In this document: one piece after another, positions 1-11,046 of the stretch | How positions within the stretch are numbered: the first letter of the stretch is position 1 | How the letters are laid out: each line of letters begins with the position of its first letter | Assembly (NCBI GenBank): GCA_022036555.1 | Contig: CM039119.1 | Coordinates: 42,597,318-42,661,317, forward strand | DNA from: Microstegium vimineum | Taxonomy: Eukaryota; Streptophyta; Magnoliopsida; Poales; Poaceae | DNA length: 64,000 bases | Direction: 5' to 3' | The notes under the pieces: generated by a model | What the model was told of the DNA's origin: nothing | Seen by the model: the letters and a program-made list of their open reading frames with translations, nothing else | The model's database searches: none | Translations under genes and position numbers: made by a program

Positions 1-59
1 TACCTAGATGTAAGTAGAAAACATCTCATATTGATGTATTTTGAGATTAGCTATGTCTA

Positions 60-1340
60 ATTTTATCTTCTGATGGCTTGTAGGCGATTTCAAGTTGGTG
101 CTCCACTCACCCCGATTGCTGGGCTGCTATAGTGGACCGATGGTTGGACAAGGACTGGCAGCAGGTGCACAAGGAAAAAAGTGAGCATCGAGCGATGATA
201 CAAGGTAAACCTTACCATCAGGGCAGCGCCAGCCTCAGCAAATATGCATAGAGATATGTAAGTCCTCAATCATTTGTATAATCTAGCCGTCCTCAATTCT
301 GGATGATTTCTAACCACATGTTGTTTTTCTCGTAGCCGGCGTCGCACGGTGGCCAACCAATTGGCCAACTCGCGTTGTTTGCTCTAGCCCACATGGGTCG
401 GGCGACAAGGTGTACAACCCAGATGCGGGTCCAGAGGCGTACACCAACTCCAGCATCCACACCCGCCTCACAGCTTACACGGAGTCGGCAAGGTCAGTCC
501 AGGAGCCAGACTATGATCCGAGGACCGAGGAGCGCCTTGATCCTGAGCTCGTGATGAGGGTGGGGCAAGGTAAGAAGCATGGGCGGTTCTGGATTGGCGA
601 CAGCCTCCTAGACACGGGCTCTACTCCTCCTTTGAGCCGCATCCGAGCAGCGAGCACGCGCTCTAGCGTGCCCATAAGCCAACGACTGACAGTGGTGACG
701 ACACTCTAGGTAAGTATTCGAGTTTCATTCGTCGTTCTTAGACTTTTACGTTCCTTATCTCTGCATTATTGAAAAATTGAGGTCAAATGTTGCAAGCCAA
801 GGTGCATGAACTTGAGACACGACATGAAGCTGAGCGGGAGGTCTCGCATTAGAGGTTAGAAGCTTTGGAGGTCCAAAATGCAAGTTTGCTCAAGTTCATA
901 CAAGAACTTGGGGTGCAACAAGGTTGGCAGATCACACAAGAGCTGCTTGCACCACCGCCACCACCACTACCACAGTCTACTCCGGTTAGTATGAGTGCTG
1001 ATGTTTTACTTTCTATACTCATCTTTAGTGTCAAACCTAGTGATGGCTTTCAAGCCGATTTTGTTGATTTGTGGGCCTCCATGTCGGATTTGTTGATGTG
1101 TTGGCCTTCATGCCGGAAATATGGTTGTTGATCTTCGTGCCGACGTTTTTATTACAGGTTTTGGACTCCCCGTGCTAGGGAGGTGCTGCCGAATTTTTCA
1201 ACTTTTTCTTTACATTTCTTATATTTTTATATTGTCACTCACGTGCAATCTCTTCTCTTTTGTACAGCATCAGTCCAGAGCGGCGTCGAACCACCTTGGA
1301 GAGTCGCCGACATCGCGCACTGGGGCGTCCCAACCCTGAG
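60..1340 (+). pseudogene. En/Spm-type (Ptta, Transposase_24-like) transposase, 3' part
   Basis: Several short open segments read like the C-terminal half of the plant Ptta/En/Spm transposase family: a DKDWQQVHKEKSEHRA-like stretch near 140-190, an ALAHMG segment near 380, then GKKHGRFWIGDSLLDT with STPPLS at about 565-640. That last motif is typical of the family. A coiled-coil segment (LQAKVHELETRHEAE, about 787-840, then LEVQNASLLKFIQEL to 910) is followed by a proline run, and the last exon-like piece ends with a stop near 1338. Likely introns start at GTAAGT near 709 and elsewhere. In-frame stops (for example at 850) show it is broken or needs splicing I cannot confirm. Confidence 0.6.
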
Positions 1341-1589
1341 AGTCACCGTGAGCCGCTTGCAGAGTCTTTTTTATGTATTGAACTTGTGAACTTTGGATAG
1401 TGTGGACTTTGAACTTGTGGTTTGTAATATATTGCGGATTTCGGACAAATTAGACGTTTATATATATATATATATATTTGGTCGTTTGTGATATATAAAT
1501 ATTACTTGTGGTATATTGCTGTTAAATTGTGGTTTCTATTAATTATTATAAATATATATGTGTATTATTGTGAAAAAACAAAAAAAAAC

Positions 1590-2012
1590 TCAAGAGGTCT
1601 TTGCCGAGATTTTGTTAAAAATCAACGCACTGATTTTCTTTGCCGAGTGCAATGCATTAAGCGCTCGGCAAAGATTTTATTAAAATAAAGAAAAAAATTT
1701 GTTTGCCAAGTGTGATTCCAGAAGCACTCGGCAAAGGGTTTTTTATTTAAAAAAAAAATTAAATTTCTTTGCCGAGTGCTGCACTCAGCAAAAAAAAAAA
1801 AAAGGCATTTCTGCCGCGGATGGTGTAAAGGCTTTGCCGAGTGCGGGGTTGACACTCGGCAAAGCCTTCGCTAAGTGCCCGACATTTGACACTCGACAAA
1901 GAAGCCTTTGCCGACTCATGGTTTGCCAAAAGCTCTTTGCCGAGTGCAACACTCGACAAAGGCTTTGCGAGTGTTTTTCTTTCTTTGCCGAGTGTAAGAG
2001 GCACTCGGCGAA
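1590..2012. repeat. CACTA subterminal repeat array (TTTGCCGAGTG)
   Basis: At least ten copies of CTTTGCCGAGTG or its reverse complement CACTCGGCAAAG lie within about 420 bases, often paired head to head so that they can form hairpins. In CACTA elements such arrays are where the transposase binds (known for En/Spm). An A-rich and a T-rich tract at about 1740-1805 separate some copies. Confidence 0.8.
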
Positions 2013-2015
2013 GCC

Positions 2016-2590
2016 TGTGGTGCCTTCGCTGTGTCTATGGCTCGATCTCTCACGGAAAGCCACCGGATGGATACCCTTTTTCAGTGTTCCTCTCTCTCTC
2101 TAGAGCACGATACTTCGTCGGACATCTTGGCTTGTTGCCGCCTTCCACGGCTCCGGTGTTCCAGCTTCCACCACGCTTCTCGCCTAGCTTCTGCGATTCC
2201 TGATCGCATTAATCTCATGCAATGTTCTCTGTACGTGGCAGGTGGCACCGAACGTTCAGATTTTGCAATATACAACGCTGAGTTTCCTAACGAGTATTGT
2301 ACGCTCTGCTGGTCACGTACGACATGCATATCTGGACGAAGCTTTGCTTACTCCTGCTACCGGCGGCGGCGGCGTTAGGGTTATGGATTTGGAAGCTCAA
2401 CCTGAGTTGGTTGGTGGATCCCTTCCCTTCATCCCTTGCCAGCGGGGGCTGCCCAAAGTGGAACCCATTCATGCCAATCCGGCTATCCCCATTCCCGCTG
2501 GGGACCCAACAGAAGCCCATTGCCTCATTCCACCCACACACTATTTCTTACCATTTGTGTGGACCCCTTTGGTGAGCAGTGAGGCTAGAA
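2016..2590. other. Unassigned segment between CACTA remnant and MITE
   Basis: The stretch has mixed composition and short open frames on both strands. The longest, on the plus strand (about 2297-2575), begins hydrophobic and is proline and leucine rich, but it matches no family I recognise. A CT microsatellite (about 2087-2102) and a GGC run (about 2361-2373) are present. I see no convincing gene. Confidence 0.3.
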
Positions 2591-2944
2591 GGCTAGTCTC
2601 AATATAATGTTTCATCGCGTTTCACCGCGCGCTTTTCTAATTGTATGAAACTTAACATGAAATGAGTCTCTCTCTCAATGCATAGTTTTATGCGGTTACC
2701 AATGTCTCTCTCTTTCTTTTCTCTCTCATCTCCACCATTCATTTGCTTTCCATGCATCCCATAAAATTAAGAAAGGCTCTCAGTGGGGATTTCACACGGT
2801 TTCTAACGTTTTGGAACACAACGCTATATAGTTTCATCACCATGAAACCTTTCCGCTCTCCCTCCTCATCGTTTCATGCAAAAAGTGCAAATATGCTGAT
2901 GTGACACCCCATTTAATGTGCATGAAACCTCATTAAGACTGGCC
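2591..2944. mobile_element. MITE with GGCYAGTCTYAAT termini
   Basis: The left end GGCTAGTCTCAATATAATG and the reverse complement of the right end, GGCCAGTCTTAATGAGG, match over most of their first 13 bases. The 354-bp interior is non-coding with CT-rich tracts and a repeated GTTTCATG motif. No clean target duplication is visible in the flanks, so the superfamily is left open. Confidence 0.6.
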
Positions 2945-3086
2945 TAAAAGACGTAAGCATCCATCTCGTATCAGGATTCAGGACTCAGGATCAACTTTTC
3001 CTCGAGGGCGGAGACAACGGGAGGGAAGGCGCCACCGCCGCCCGCCGCCAGCCGTCCGCCCGCCCGCCCCACCAGGTACTGGATCT
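2945..3086. other. GC-rich host segment split by the Tat insertion (left half)
   Basis: A GC-rich, CGCC-repetitive stretch resembling the 5' untranslated region or first exon of a grass gene ends exactly where the Tat LTR begins. It continues on the other side at 14716 (GATCCTACTTCGCTCC). The rest of the original locus is not recognisable. Confidence 0.4.
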
Positions 3087-3572
3087 TGTCGACGAAATAT
3101 GCGTCGCAGTCTACCTAGGGGATACCCTAGGGTAGTAGATTGTAGGCAGAGGTATGGCGACGACGATCAAGCGTAACACAGAGAGCGTAGACACGGCGAT
3201 TTATACAGGTTCAGGCCGGCAAATCGCCGTAATACCCTACGTCCTGTGTTTTTTTGGCTGGATTGATATGAGTATTAGGTTACACGAGGTGTAGATGAGA
3301 TCTTAGAGAGAGTTTTGGAGGGGGTCCCTGCTCGCCTTATATAGCCGGGAGCAGGGTTACAGTTTCCATATCCTAACAGATTACGATCGGTCCCTTAAGG
3401 CAAGAGATCTGAGTCTATCTACTAGGATCTTCCTTGGCCAGCAAGACTTCTTCGGAGTCCTTGGCGAGCACGACGGGCTGGTCGCGTGCCGCAAGGCCTC
3501 GTGAGCTGGGTCGTCTTCTGATCGGTAGGCCCATAAGGTCCCTCGGGATATGCTGAGGTAATATCCCCAACA
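3087..3572 (-). repeat. Tat element 3' LTR
   Basis: This is the downstream LTR of the minus-strand Tat element. Just internal to it, the minus strand reads CTTGGGGACT, a short purine tract in the position of the polypurine primer. Confidence 0.9.
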
Positions 3573-4560
3573 AGTCCCCAAGCATGTTGTATTCTTTTGG
3601 CGAGCCCGCAGTGTCATCCTTGGAGGTGTTCAGCTGGTCGCCATCATGCGAAGTGGTCGTCGTGGAGTCCCGACCAGGCTGCCTGGTCGAGGCGCTGCTC
3701 GGAGAAGCCTCCTGACCAGGTCGGGCTGGTCGAGAGCGTCGTAGCTTGATGTGCGAGCAGGTCGCCTTGTCGGATGTTGCGGCAGCTCGTTGGAAGGATG
3801 TGACGTGCTAAAGAAGAAAAACTTTTGAAAAGTCCTTCCCTGATGAAGTGTACCCACTTAGGCTCTGCAAAAACAACACAAAAACAACAGAGCCTTGTTG
3901 AGAAGAAAATTAGTACATTCACCGCTAAGTGAAGTGTACCCACTTAGTCCCCGAGCATGGTAGCAGTTGAAGTATGCATGTGGTGCCAGGCTTTATAAAA
4001 ATATGCATAAGGTATTGAACTAAAGACTGAAGCATGAGGTTTGTATAAAACGACTGCGAATACCCGTAGTCCTCGAGCCTGATGTAAGAAAGTGAAAGTT
4101 TCTTGTATCAGGATCATATATTGAAAATTGAAAAATTGAACTATGAGTTTAGGAAGAAACGACTGCGAATACCCGTAGTCCCCGAGCCTGATGTAAGGAG
4201 CTAGGAGGTTCTTGCATCGGGGTCATATTGTTTGATTCGTAGTCCCCGGGTGTTGTTCTGCTTTGTGCCGCCCTCCTGTGTCGTGTTCGCAGTCCCCGAG
4301 CCTTGCTTGGTGTAGACTAGACGAAGTCCCCGAGCCTGGTCGAGAATGCGACCAGGCAGCTGAATCGTGGTTACTGTCGACGGAGTCCCCGAGTATCCTT
4401 GCTGACGACCAATTTTGTCGTGCTTGCCGACCAGACTACTGTAACCATGTTATTGTTGCTGCAGAAAAGAAATCATAACAAGGTTGCACGTCCAGTCTCC
4501 GAGACTGTAGTGTTATTGGTATTTCAGAAATCATTAGCCATAAATTGGAGAAATTAATTA
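3573..4560. repeat. Tat 3' non-coding region with GTCCCCGAG repeats and a 109-bp duplication
   Basis: The motif AGTCCCCGAG(CC) recurs many times between 3573 and 4500. A block starting AAACGACTGCGAATACCC at 4048 is repeated at 4157, a 109-bp imperfect direct duplication that includes CGAGCCTGATGTAAG. On the coding (minus) strand of the element the motif reads CTCGGGGACT, which is purine rich and close to the purine tract next to the LTR. Confidence 0.6.
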
Positions 4561-4706
4561 GAAATAAATATGTAAGGAGGACGAAATGGGCCGAATTAAC
4601 CGCGCAGTCAGCGACCCAAGTTGCGGCGCAGAAGGTGGGCGTGGCGGTTCCTTATTTGACCGTTGTGGTTTCCCAAAAACCCTGGAAGGGGAAGCGCCGC
4701 ACCGCG

Positions 4707-4716
4707 TAGTATAAAG
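4707..4716 (+). promoter_or_regulatory. TATA box of the Tat antisense gene
   Basis: GTATAAAGGG lies about 145 bases before the antisense gene's ATG at 4860, in a GC-rich context. A start site near 4740-4745 would fit. The promoter is inside the retrotransposon and faces against its genomic RNA. Confidence 0.5.
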
Positions 4717-4859
4717 GGCAGGCTTAGCAGCGGCGGTGGTTTCCATTCCGCTATTGCGGCAAAAACTCTTCGTCTTTCGCCATAATTTCCCCAGAATTTC
4801 TTCCATCGTTTCTTTGATTCGTCCTCTGTCTCGGTGCTTGACTACTCTGCTTGCCAGTG

Positions 4860-7274
4860 ATGGTGTCGAAGAAGAGTGGTGTTGTGAAGCTATCCGCAGC
4901 AGCGGGTGCAGGCACGAGGTCGTCGGCGGCGGCTAGGGGAGCTTCTACATCGCCGTCCCCAAATGTTGGGGTTGAGGAGCTGGTAGTGCCGCCCTGGGCG
5001 AAGCATTGGACTCCGAGCACCCTGAAGGAAGATGATATTAATGCTCTTGTTTTTAGTGGTCTACTCCGGATAAGGAGGTCGGCGGATGGCGGCCGGCGTT
5101 CGGCGAGTTGTTTCCGACGCCGAATACGGGTGAGCTTGTGGTGTTCGAGCCTTTCTTGTGGTGTGGTTTCAGGGTTCCGGTCCATCCTTTCCTTCATGAT
5201 CTTTTATGGTATTATGATATCTCGCTCTGCAACCTGAATCCGAACTCGATTGTGCACATTACGACATTTATCCACATATGCGAGGTGTTTATTGGGATCT
5301 ATCCTCATTTTGATCTGTTCTGATACATCTTTCGTTTGAAGACGAATGGAACTGGGTCATCTGGTGTTATAAGTTCAGTGTACCTTCAACTTAGGGATGG
5401 CATGTCTAGTGAGTACATTTCAATGCCACTGCATTCCAAATTTGTTGGGCACAAGTCGAGGTGGTTTTATGTTCATCAGGAAGAGGCCTGCGCACCATGT
5501 GACCCTGCGCTGGTGCCCACGGTCCTAGAAACCTGGTCGGAGCCTCCGTCCGAGGCTGGTTTAGATACGGTGAAGTTGCCGCTGAAGTTGCTCGATCGTC
5601 GTACTCTTGACGGCGTGCGGGTAGCGTGTAGTTTCATCGCCAGGCGATGTCAGCCTTGTAAAGATAGGGAGCATCCAACTTTTGAATATGCTGGTAAAGG
5701 TGACAATACTCGGGAGGCACCTGAAAGTATCGAGTCAGTTGTTGCTGACAAGCGTTTGAACTATGTCTTTGATCTTTCGAAGCGTTCTCCGCCGCGCCGT
5801 CCGAGGGAGGCCTTTTCTCTTTGTCGTCCTCCTCCTCAGGTTTTGTTGTCTGCAGCTTTGTCTTGCGTTGTATTGTTGTAGCGCTCGTCATGTTTATATA
5901 TGTTCTTGGTTGTGCAGATTCATGGTGAGGGTCGTGCCTCTTACTTCACCCTGTTGCCGGCCCCTAGTGTGTTGCCAGAGTTTTGTACGCCTCCAGCGGG
6001 TGGTGATACTACTGAGCCAGGTGGTTCTGGTCATTCTGGTGAATTTCCACCTCCATCAATCCGGGGGTGTGATGAAGACGTCCCGCTCGGGGCGTGCTCC
6101 GAGATGAGGACCTCGGGGGTGGCTGACTCTTCGGAGTCGCCTAGGGTGGCCGGACTCTCCCGTCGGAAGGTGCCTGTTTGGTGAGTGCCTTTATTGACAT
6201 GTTGATTTTGGATGATTCATGGTTTATGGTATGGTACCACCTAATGAGGCTGGATCGTTGTGCAGCGTCGCGCCGGGGGCTTCTGACAAGGGTTTGGTTG
6301 GCGAGGACTACCCAGGGCAGAAACGGTTGTTGCCAATCCAGAGCCGTTGAGGTTGGAGCCCTGGGCTACAGATCATCCGGGACTTGACGGTGACTTGGCT
6401 TCTTCAGGAGACCCTGGGGTTCCTTCTGTTTTTGCGGTGGTTTCTAAAGATGATGATGTGCCACTGACGTTTGGCTCTCATTCAAGGAAGAGACGGATGC
6501 GAGCTTCTGTTATCGTTGAAGACGACTTTCTGGAACTGCCCCACTCGCAGGAGGGTTTCGTTGATGATGAAGGTTCTGATTGTGATCAGGGCATCTTGGA
6601 TAATGTGAAGGTGAGTCGTAGGCTTCCTTTTTCTTTGATTAATCACAGGCTAAACCACAACTCACAGGCATTGCTGAGAACGAGTCGGGGACGCAAGCTC
6701 CGGATCGTGTCTTTGGAAGAATCTTTGGAGAAGTCCCGTGCGCGGACACATGAGCTGGAGAAGGCCCTTTTGGAGAAAGAACGTGACAACGTAAGTCTGC
6801 GCGACCAGCTATCAAAAGCAAAGAAAGGTTAGCTCTGATATCCTGTTTGGTTCCCGGAGTCATTGCCTTGTCCTTGTGCTTATGTTCTTGGACGTTTGCA
6901 GAACTGGATGCTGAAGTTGTTGTCGGGCGTAGTCGGTTTTGGAGCCTGATTGAAGAGGTCGGGCCGGTGATGGCCTGCGTGGACAATGTTACTTTTGTCT
7001 CCGCTCCGCCGTCGGACGATGCTATTGCTAATGTTTTGTCGATGCGCGAGGATTCGATGGGCGCTTCAAGTCGTTTGCGAGATTGGCGGCACAGGAGATG
7101 CTCTCCCACGGGCTTGCGATGTTGCAGTCGCACTACCCACGAGTCGATCTGCGGAGGGTACGGAGTGGTTACGCAGTGGGTACTTCGGAGTTGGATGTTG
7201 GTCGCTTGGAGGCGGAGGCGGACGCGGTTGCTGGGGATCTGCTTTTTGACATGGAGTTTTTTGCTACGAGTTAG
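4860..7274 (+). pseudogene. Tat antisense gene (putative gypsy-type transposon protein, PF04195-like)
   Basis: This gene lies between pol and the 3' LTR of the Tat element but is transcribed in the opposite direction, as described for the antisense ORFs of Grande and Retand. Likely exons are 4860-5839, 5918-6180, 6266-6610, 6668-6825 and 6902-7274, with GT-AG introns of 60-85 bases whose junctions restore the reading frame. Diagnostic text is VPPWAKHWTPSTL (about 4986-5024), FPTPNTGELVVFEPF and NLNPNSIVHITTFIHICE (to about 5280), typical of the family named Putative gypsy type transposon. The C-terminal part has a coiled coil (LEESLEKSRARTHELEKALL). Frameshifts near 5075, 6330 and 7080 and a TGA near 5321 break it. 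Its function is unknown in all elements. Confidence 0.75.
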
Positions 7275-7869
7275 CCGTCATTTGTACACAATACAAGGGT
7301 TATGCGGACATGTAAGTGAAATGTAACAAAACTTTGTTTATCCGAGCGGTGAGCTTTTATTTCACTTGTATGTCCTTTCGTGCCAGCTGAGTCGTGAGAC
7401 GTAGTGATGAATCGTTCGGCCTTGGGTCTCAAATGGTCCATATCGTAGGGCTAGCGCCACTGCATGCGTAGGATACATAAGGACTCCCAAGGAGGCACGC
7501 TGCTGGCAACCCGCGGCGCAGAGGGCGAACAGCTCATGCACGCTTAGGGAGATGCCAGGGACAGGGCTTTTTCCGAGAGGCTCGATCGTGGCATGACCAG
7601 GGCCTGTGGAGACCGTTCCTGCAGACGCTGGGCGAAAAGCCATGCTGCTTATAGAGTCGTCGACCATATCGTGGTCGTATACAGATTCTGGGCACATAAC
7701 CCCATGGCTCCCGACCCAAATGATATCGCCCAACTTCTAGGGAAATACCATTTGGGAGGTCTGTCAATGTAGTCGTAGCGCTTAGGGTAGCTACTTCTAT
7801 TCGCTATGATTCATTGGCAGACCAGCTTCGGGTGCTTTCTGGTTATGGCCAGACTGTTTGGAGAAACGC
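7275..7869. other. Tat internal non-coding region
   Basis: Sequence follows the stop of the antisense gene. It has short frames on both strands and no recognisable domain. It belongs to the Tat element by position. Confidence 0.5.
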
Positions 7870-8052
7870 CCTATTGCATTTTGGAGAGGTCGTCGAACAC
7901 TATGGGAGTGTTTTGGAGAGGTCGTCGAATGCCGTATGCGTTTTGCAGAAGTCGTTGAACCCCGTAGGCGTTTTGTAGAAGTCATCGAACGCTGTATGCG
8001 TTTTGCAGAAGTCGTCGAACGCCGTAGGCATTTTTTAGAAGTCGTCGAACAA
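7870..8052. repeat. 30-bp tandem repeat in the Tat element
   Basis: Five to six imperfect copies of a 30-32-bp unit, consensus GTCGTCGAACGCCGTAGGCG followed by TTTTGCAGAA, run head to tail. The last unit breaks off at GTCGTCGAACAAG, exactly where Athila gag sequence begins. Tandem repeats in the 3' region are common in Tat elements and can seed satellites. Confidence 0.8.
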
Positions 8053-9063
8053 GATCTTTCAATGAAGGTTGTTTATTGTAAGAATTGTAATTATTATAAT
8101 TTCTATTACCTCCATTACCTTGGTAGAAGGGGCGCGAATTCCATCCTCCTTGTTGTTGTGATCGATACGCGTTGTTGTTGTTGTTGTTGATGATGATGAA
8201 GTTCACGTCCTCCTTCGATGTCTCGGGGCAGTTGTTGCCCGAGTGATCATTTCCTCCGCATACCTCGTACCATGGATCGGCTTTAATAGCTTGTGCAGCG
8301 GCAATGGGGTAGATGGCCTCTCGTTCCTTCTTGGAACTTTCTCTATCTTCTTCATCAGGAGGTCCATCTTGGCAGAGAGCATGTCCACCTCATTAACGGT
8401 GTGCATACCTCTCCTCTTTGGCTAGAGACGTTCCTCACCCCATCCTTGGTTGATTACCATCTTCTCGATGAGGTCCTTGGCATTTCTCACTGTGTGTTGG
8501 AGAAATGCCCCTCCAACGGCAGCATCAAGGTGACTACGGGCCATGCTAGACAGCCCGTGGTAGAATCCTTGAATCAAGAGCCAATCGTCTATCCCATGAT
8601 GAGGACAGGCACGAATGTACTCTTGGAGACGCTCCCATGCTTCGGGAATCGTCTCATCAGATTGTTGTTGGAAGCTTGAGATCTTCCCACGAAGAGCATT
8701 GGTTTTGCCCGTCGGAAAGAACTTCTTGAGGAATGCGTTAGCACACCTCTCCCATGTAGTGGCTTCTTCTTTGTGGGCGTATAACCATTGCTTTGCCTTT
8801 CCCAATAACGAGAATGGGAAAAGACGAAGGCGAATGGCATCAGACGCCACTCCCTTGATAGTGAAAGTGTCACATAACTCTATGAAGCGCTGGAGATGAG
8901 CATTGGCATCCTCATGGGGCTTCCCGCAAAACGGATTGGCCTGCACCATGTGGATCAAGGTGGGCTTCAGCTCGAAGGTGGCATCCCCAAAGTTGACTTC
9001 GGGACCCTGAGCTACGTGGGTAGCTGACGGAGCCGAGAAGTCAGAGATCGCCTTCTGGGCCAT
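8053..9063 (-). pseudogene. Athila-type gag, truncated
   Basis: The frame from 9063 carries capsid text of the Athila family: FELKPTLIHMVQANPFCG, RLRLFPFSLLGKAKQWLY, and EAWERLQEYIRACPHHGI with WLLIQGFYHGL. A TAG near 8420 and a frameshift near 8300 interrupt it. Beyond them an EVCGGNDHSGNNCPE zinc-knuckle-like segment (about 8221-8265) and an Asn-rich tract can be read before the frame ends at the deletion junction near 8050. Gag would form the particle shell; this copy is dead. Confidence 0.8.
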
Positions 9064-9333
9064 AGCTTCCTTGAGTGGTGGTGTAGAGCCTCCTTCCTCG
9101 AACGGATTCAGGGTCGAGATGAACCTCTAAGGGGGGACTTGACGACGTCTAGTCCTCCTCAACAGTTGCTCGGGATCTTCGAGATAGTTTCCCGGCAGTT
9201 GGAAACCGCTCATACACTGTCTGGCTTCACAAGAAAGGAAGACACAGACAGAGGTAAGCCCCTATGACTAATTGATAGTTAAGTTAACGAGAATCTCTGG
9301 ATTGAATCTAATTAAAATTTCTAGGCTATGCTT

Positions 9334-9352
9334 TCCCCAGCAACGACGCTAG
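9334..9352 (-). other. Athila primer-binding site (tRNA-Asp type)
   Basis: The minus strand just inside the LTR reads TAGCGTCGTTGCTGGGGA, close to the TGGCGCCGTTGCCGGGGA form complementary to tRNA-Asp used by Athila elements. Three differences fit an old copy. Confidence 0.7.
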
Positions 9353-9359
9353 AAATGCT

Positions 9360-11046
9360 TGTTGGTATTTCTTATGACTATTGGATAAATCCGCAAGCAC
9401 ATAGATTATACCGTTGTAGCACTTCACCTAGGAGTATTCTAAGGTATCGTAATTTATATTTTCCCAAGGGAAAGTTGGGCTAGAAATGATAATTAGATAG
9501 AGATCTTAGAGAGCACCTCAACTTAGTACCAACTAGTATAGGGGGTAAACTATATATGTGATAGGAAGGGTTGATGAATGAATAAGCCAAAGTAAATGAT
9601 ACTTAGAACGGACTAGATAGAATAGCTAGGTGGGAGAACAACGAGAGAGTAAAGGGACTCCTATGCAATTCACTCTACTTCAATATACTTAGCCAATTAA
9701 CTAGTCTAAACATTATAGTTTGTCTCCTCAATACAAGTATGCTAGGCGAGGGGATAGATCAGTACAAGGACAAAACTCCTACCGGACTGCGCCCTCTTCT
9801 TACGGGGGCCTTACCTTTTAAGAACTTGCCTAAGAACACATGGTGGATCACAAAGACTAGACAAGGATGTCACTCTCTTGCTAGCTACCGCAAACAATCC
9901 GTGCAACAAGCGGTAACCAAGGATAAGATGATGTATAAGCACCACGCTTACACACAACTTATTACTTTGACTATGATCTATAATCAAAGCACCCTATGAC
10001 AGGCAATGATCGCATACGAGAAAGGCCGAAAGGATCACATACTATGGATGTAAAGGCTATTAAAGAGCAAAAGCATATAACAATACTATATCTAGTATAG
10101 TAATGCTCAAAGTAAATACTAAGTAAAGTAGAGAGAAAGGATATATATTGAATAAGATAAAGTCTTACAAATAAGGAAAGATACAAGAGCTATTCCAGAC
10201 TTTCTAGAAGACAACTCCAGAAATCCCGAGCGCAGCTCGACTCAACCCTAACTCCCACTCTAGACTAAACTACTAGAACAATCTAAGGAATAGAGCTTGT
10301 AGGCTTCTTCACCATGTGTAGATAGGGGGTATGAGCCTCTATTTATAGTGGGAGGTGGAGTAGGGTCTACTCCAGCGCCACGTCAGCGATCCAGGGGCTT
10401 CAATCCTCCACCCTTGGATCCAACCGACCTTGAACCGACTTTGAATAGATGGATGTGATCTTCAACATGTGCCAATAGGTATGGCGGTTGGCAGAGCCCA
10501 AACCGACCAAGGGGGTGGTCGGCCGACCCCCCCCTATGGCCTGTGGGCCATGCTCTACCTTCTAATTGCTGCTCCACTGGTCAGGGACAAGTGGAGGCCT
10601 TGTGGGCCCAGGCAGAGGTCGGCCAATGGCCCACCTCGGCCATCCAGGTGTTGGTCCCACTTGTCATTGATGTTGATTGTTGGTTCTGAGGTGATTGTCA
10701 CATTTATCTCATTGGTGTGGGCGCATGGATCCATGTGCTATTCTTGTGAGTCGTTGAGAGGAAGCACAAAGTGATCCAATGGTTAGAATTCACTCTAAGG
10801 TGCTTCTCTTGGATCATGGCCGAGAGGGGAGAGCTGGTGGGCCCGTAGGGTGGTCGGCCGACCCCCTATGTGGGTCCCACTGGCTCTCCTTTGCTCCATT
10901 TCTTCATTCCTGCATTCAAAGACTCCATGGACATGTGGAACTTGTTATTTGATAAAATATGCTCATGATGTGTTTGTTTATCCTTGATCCTGAGGTTGTT
11001 GGCAGCATTTTGGTTAAGTAAAAGTGGACCATTCTTGGTGCCAACA
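9360..11046 (-). repeat. Athila-type 5' LTR
   Basis: The 1687-bp segment has perfect 6-bp inverted ends TGTTGG and CCAACA. One end abuts broken Tat RNase H coding sequence, the other a primer site. Only one copy is present, so the size rests on the termini and context. Several short open frames inside it are not genes. Confidence 0.75.

Larger units (their letters stand above)
1..2015 (+). mobile_element. CACTA (En/Spm) transposon remnant
   Basis: The left part encodes a degenerate plant En/Spm-type transposase. The right part (about 1590-2012) is packed with direct and inverted copies of the TTTGCCGAGTG / CACTCGGCAAAG core, the usual subterminal repeat of grass CACTA elements. The left end lies outside the window. 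No clean CACTA terminus is visible after 2015, so the right end seems truncated. Transposase and repeats together make the class call secure; the exact boundary is not. Confidence 0.75.
8053..11046 (-). mobile_element. Truncated Athila-type Ty3/gypsy element nested in the Tat element
   Basis: On the minus strand a 1687-bp LTR (TGTTGG...CCAACA) is followed by a tRNA-Asp-type primer site and an Athila/Tat-type gag. It inserted into the archaeal-like RNase H of the Tat element at about 11046/11047. The gag frame stops at PSLKDLV and fuses to the Tat 30-bp repeats near 8050. The rest of gag, pol and the other LTR are gone, together with the Tat integrase. Confidence 0.8.

Noticed and set aside
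7870..8052. CRISPR-like array (30-bp units)
   Set aside because: The units are directly adjacent without spacers, in a plant retrotransposon; it is a tandem repeat.
7858..8190. Frame with VVECRMRFAEVVEPRRRF-type protein repeats
   Set aside because: It is the translation of the 30-bp tandem repeat and crosses the deletion junction into antisense Athila gag.
9739..9999. Open frame in the 9.7-10.0 kb region
   Set aside because: It lies inside the Athila LTR and matches no protein family.
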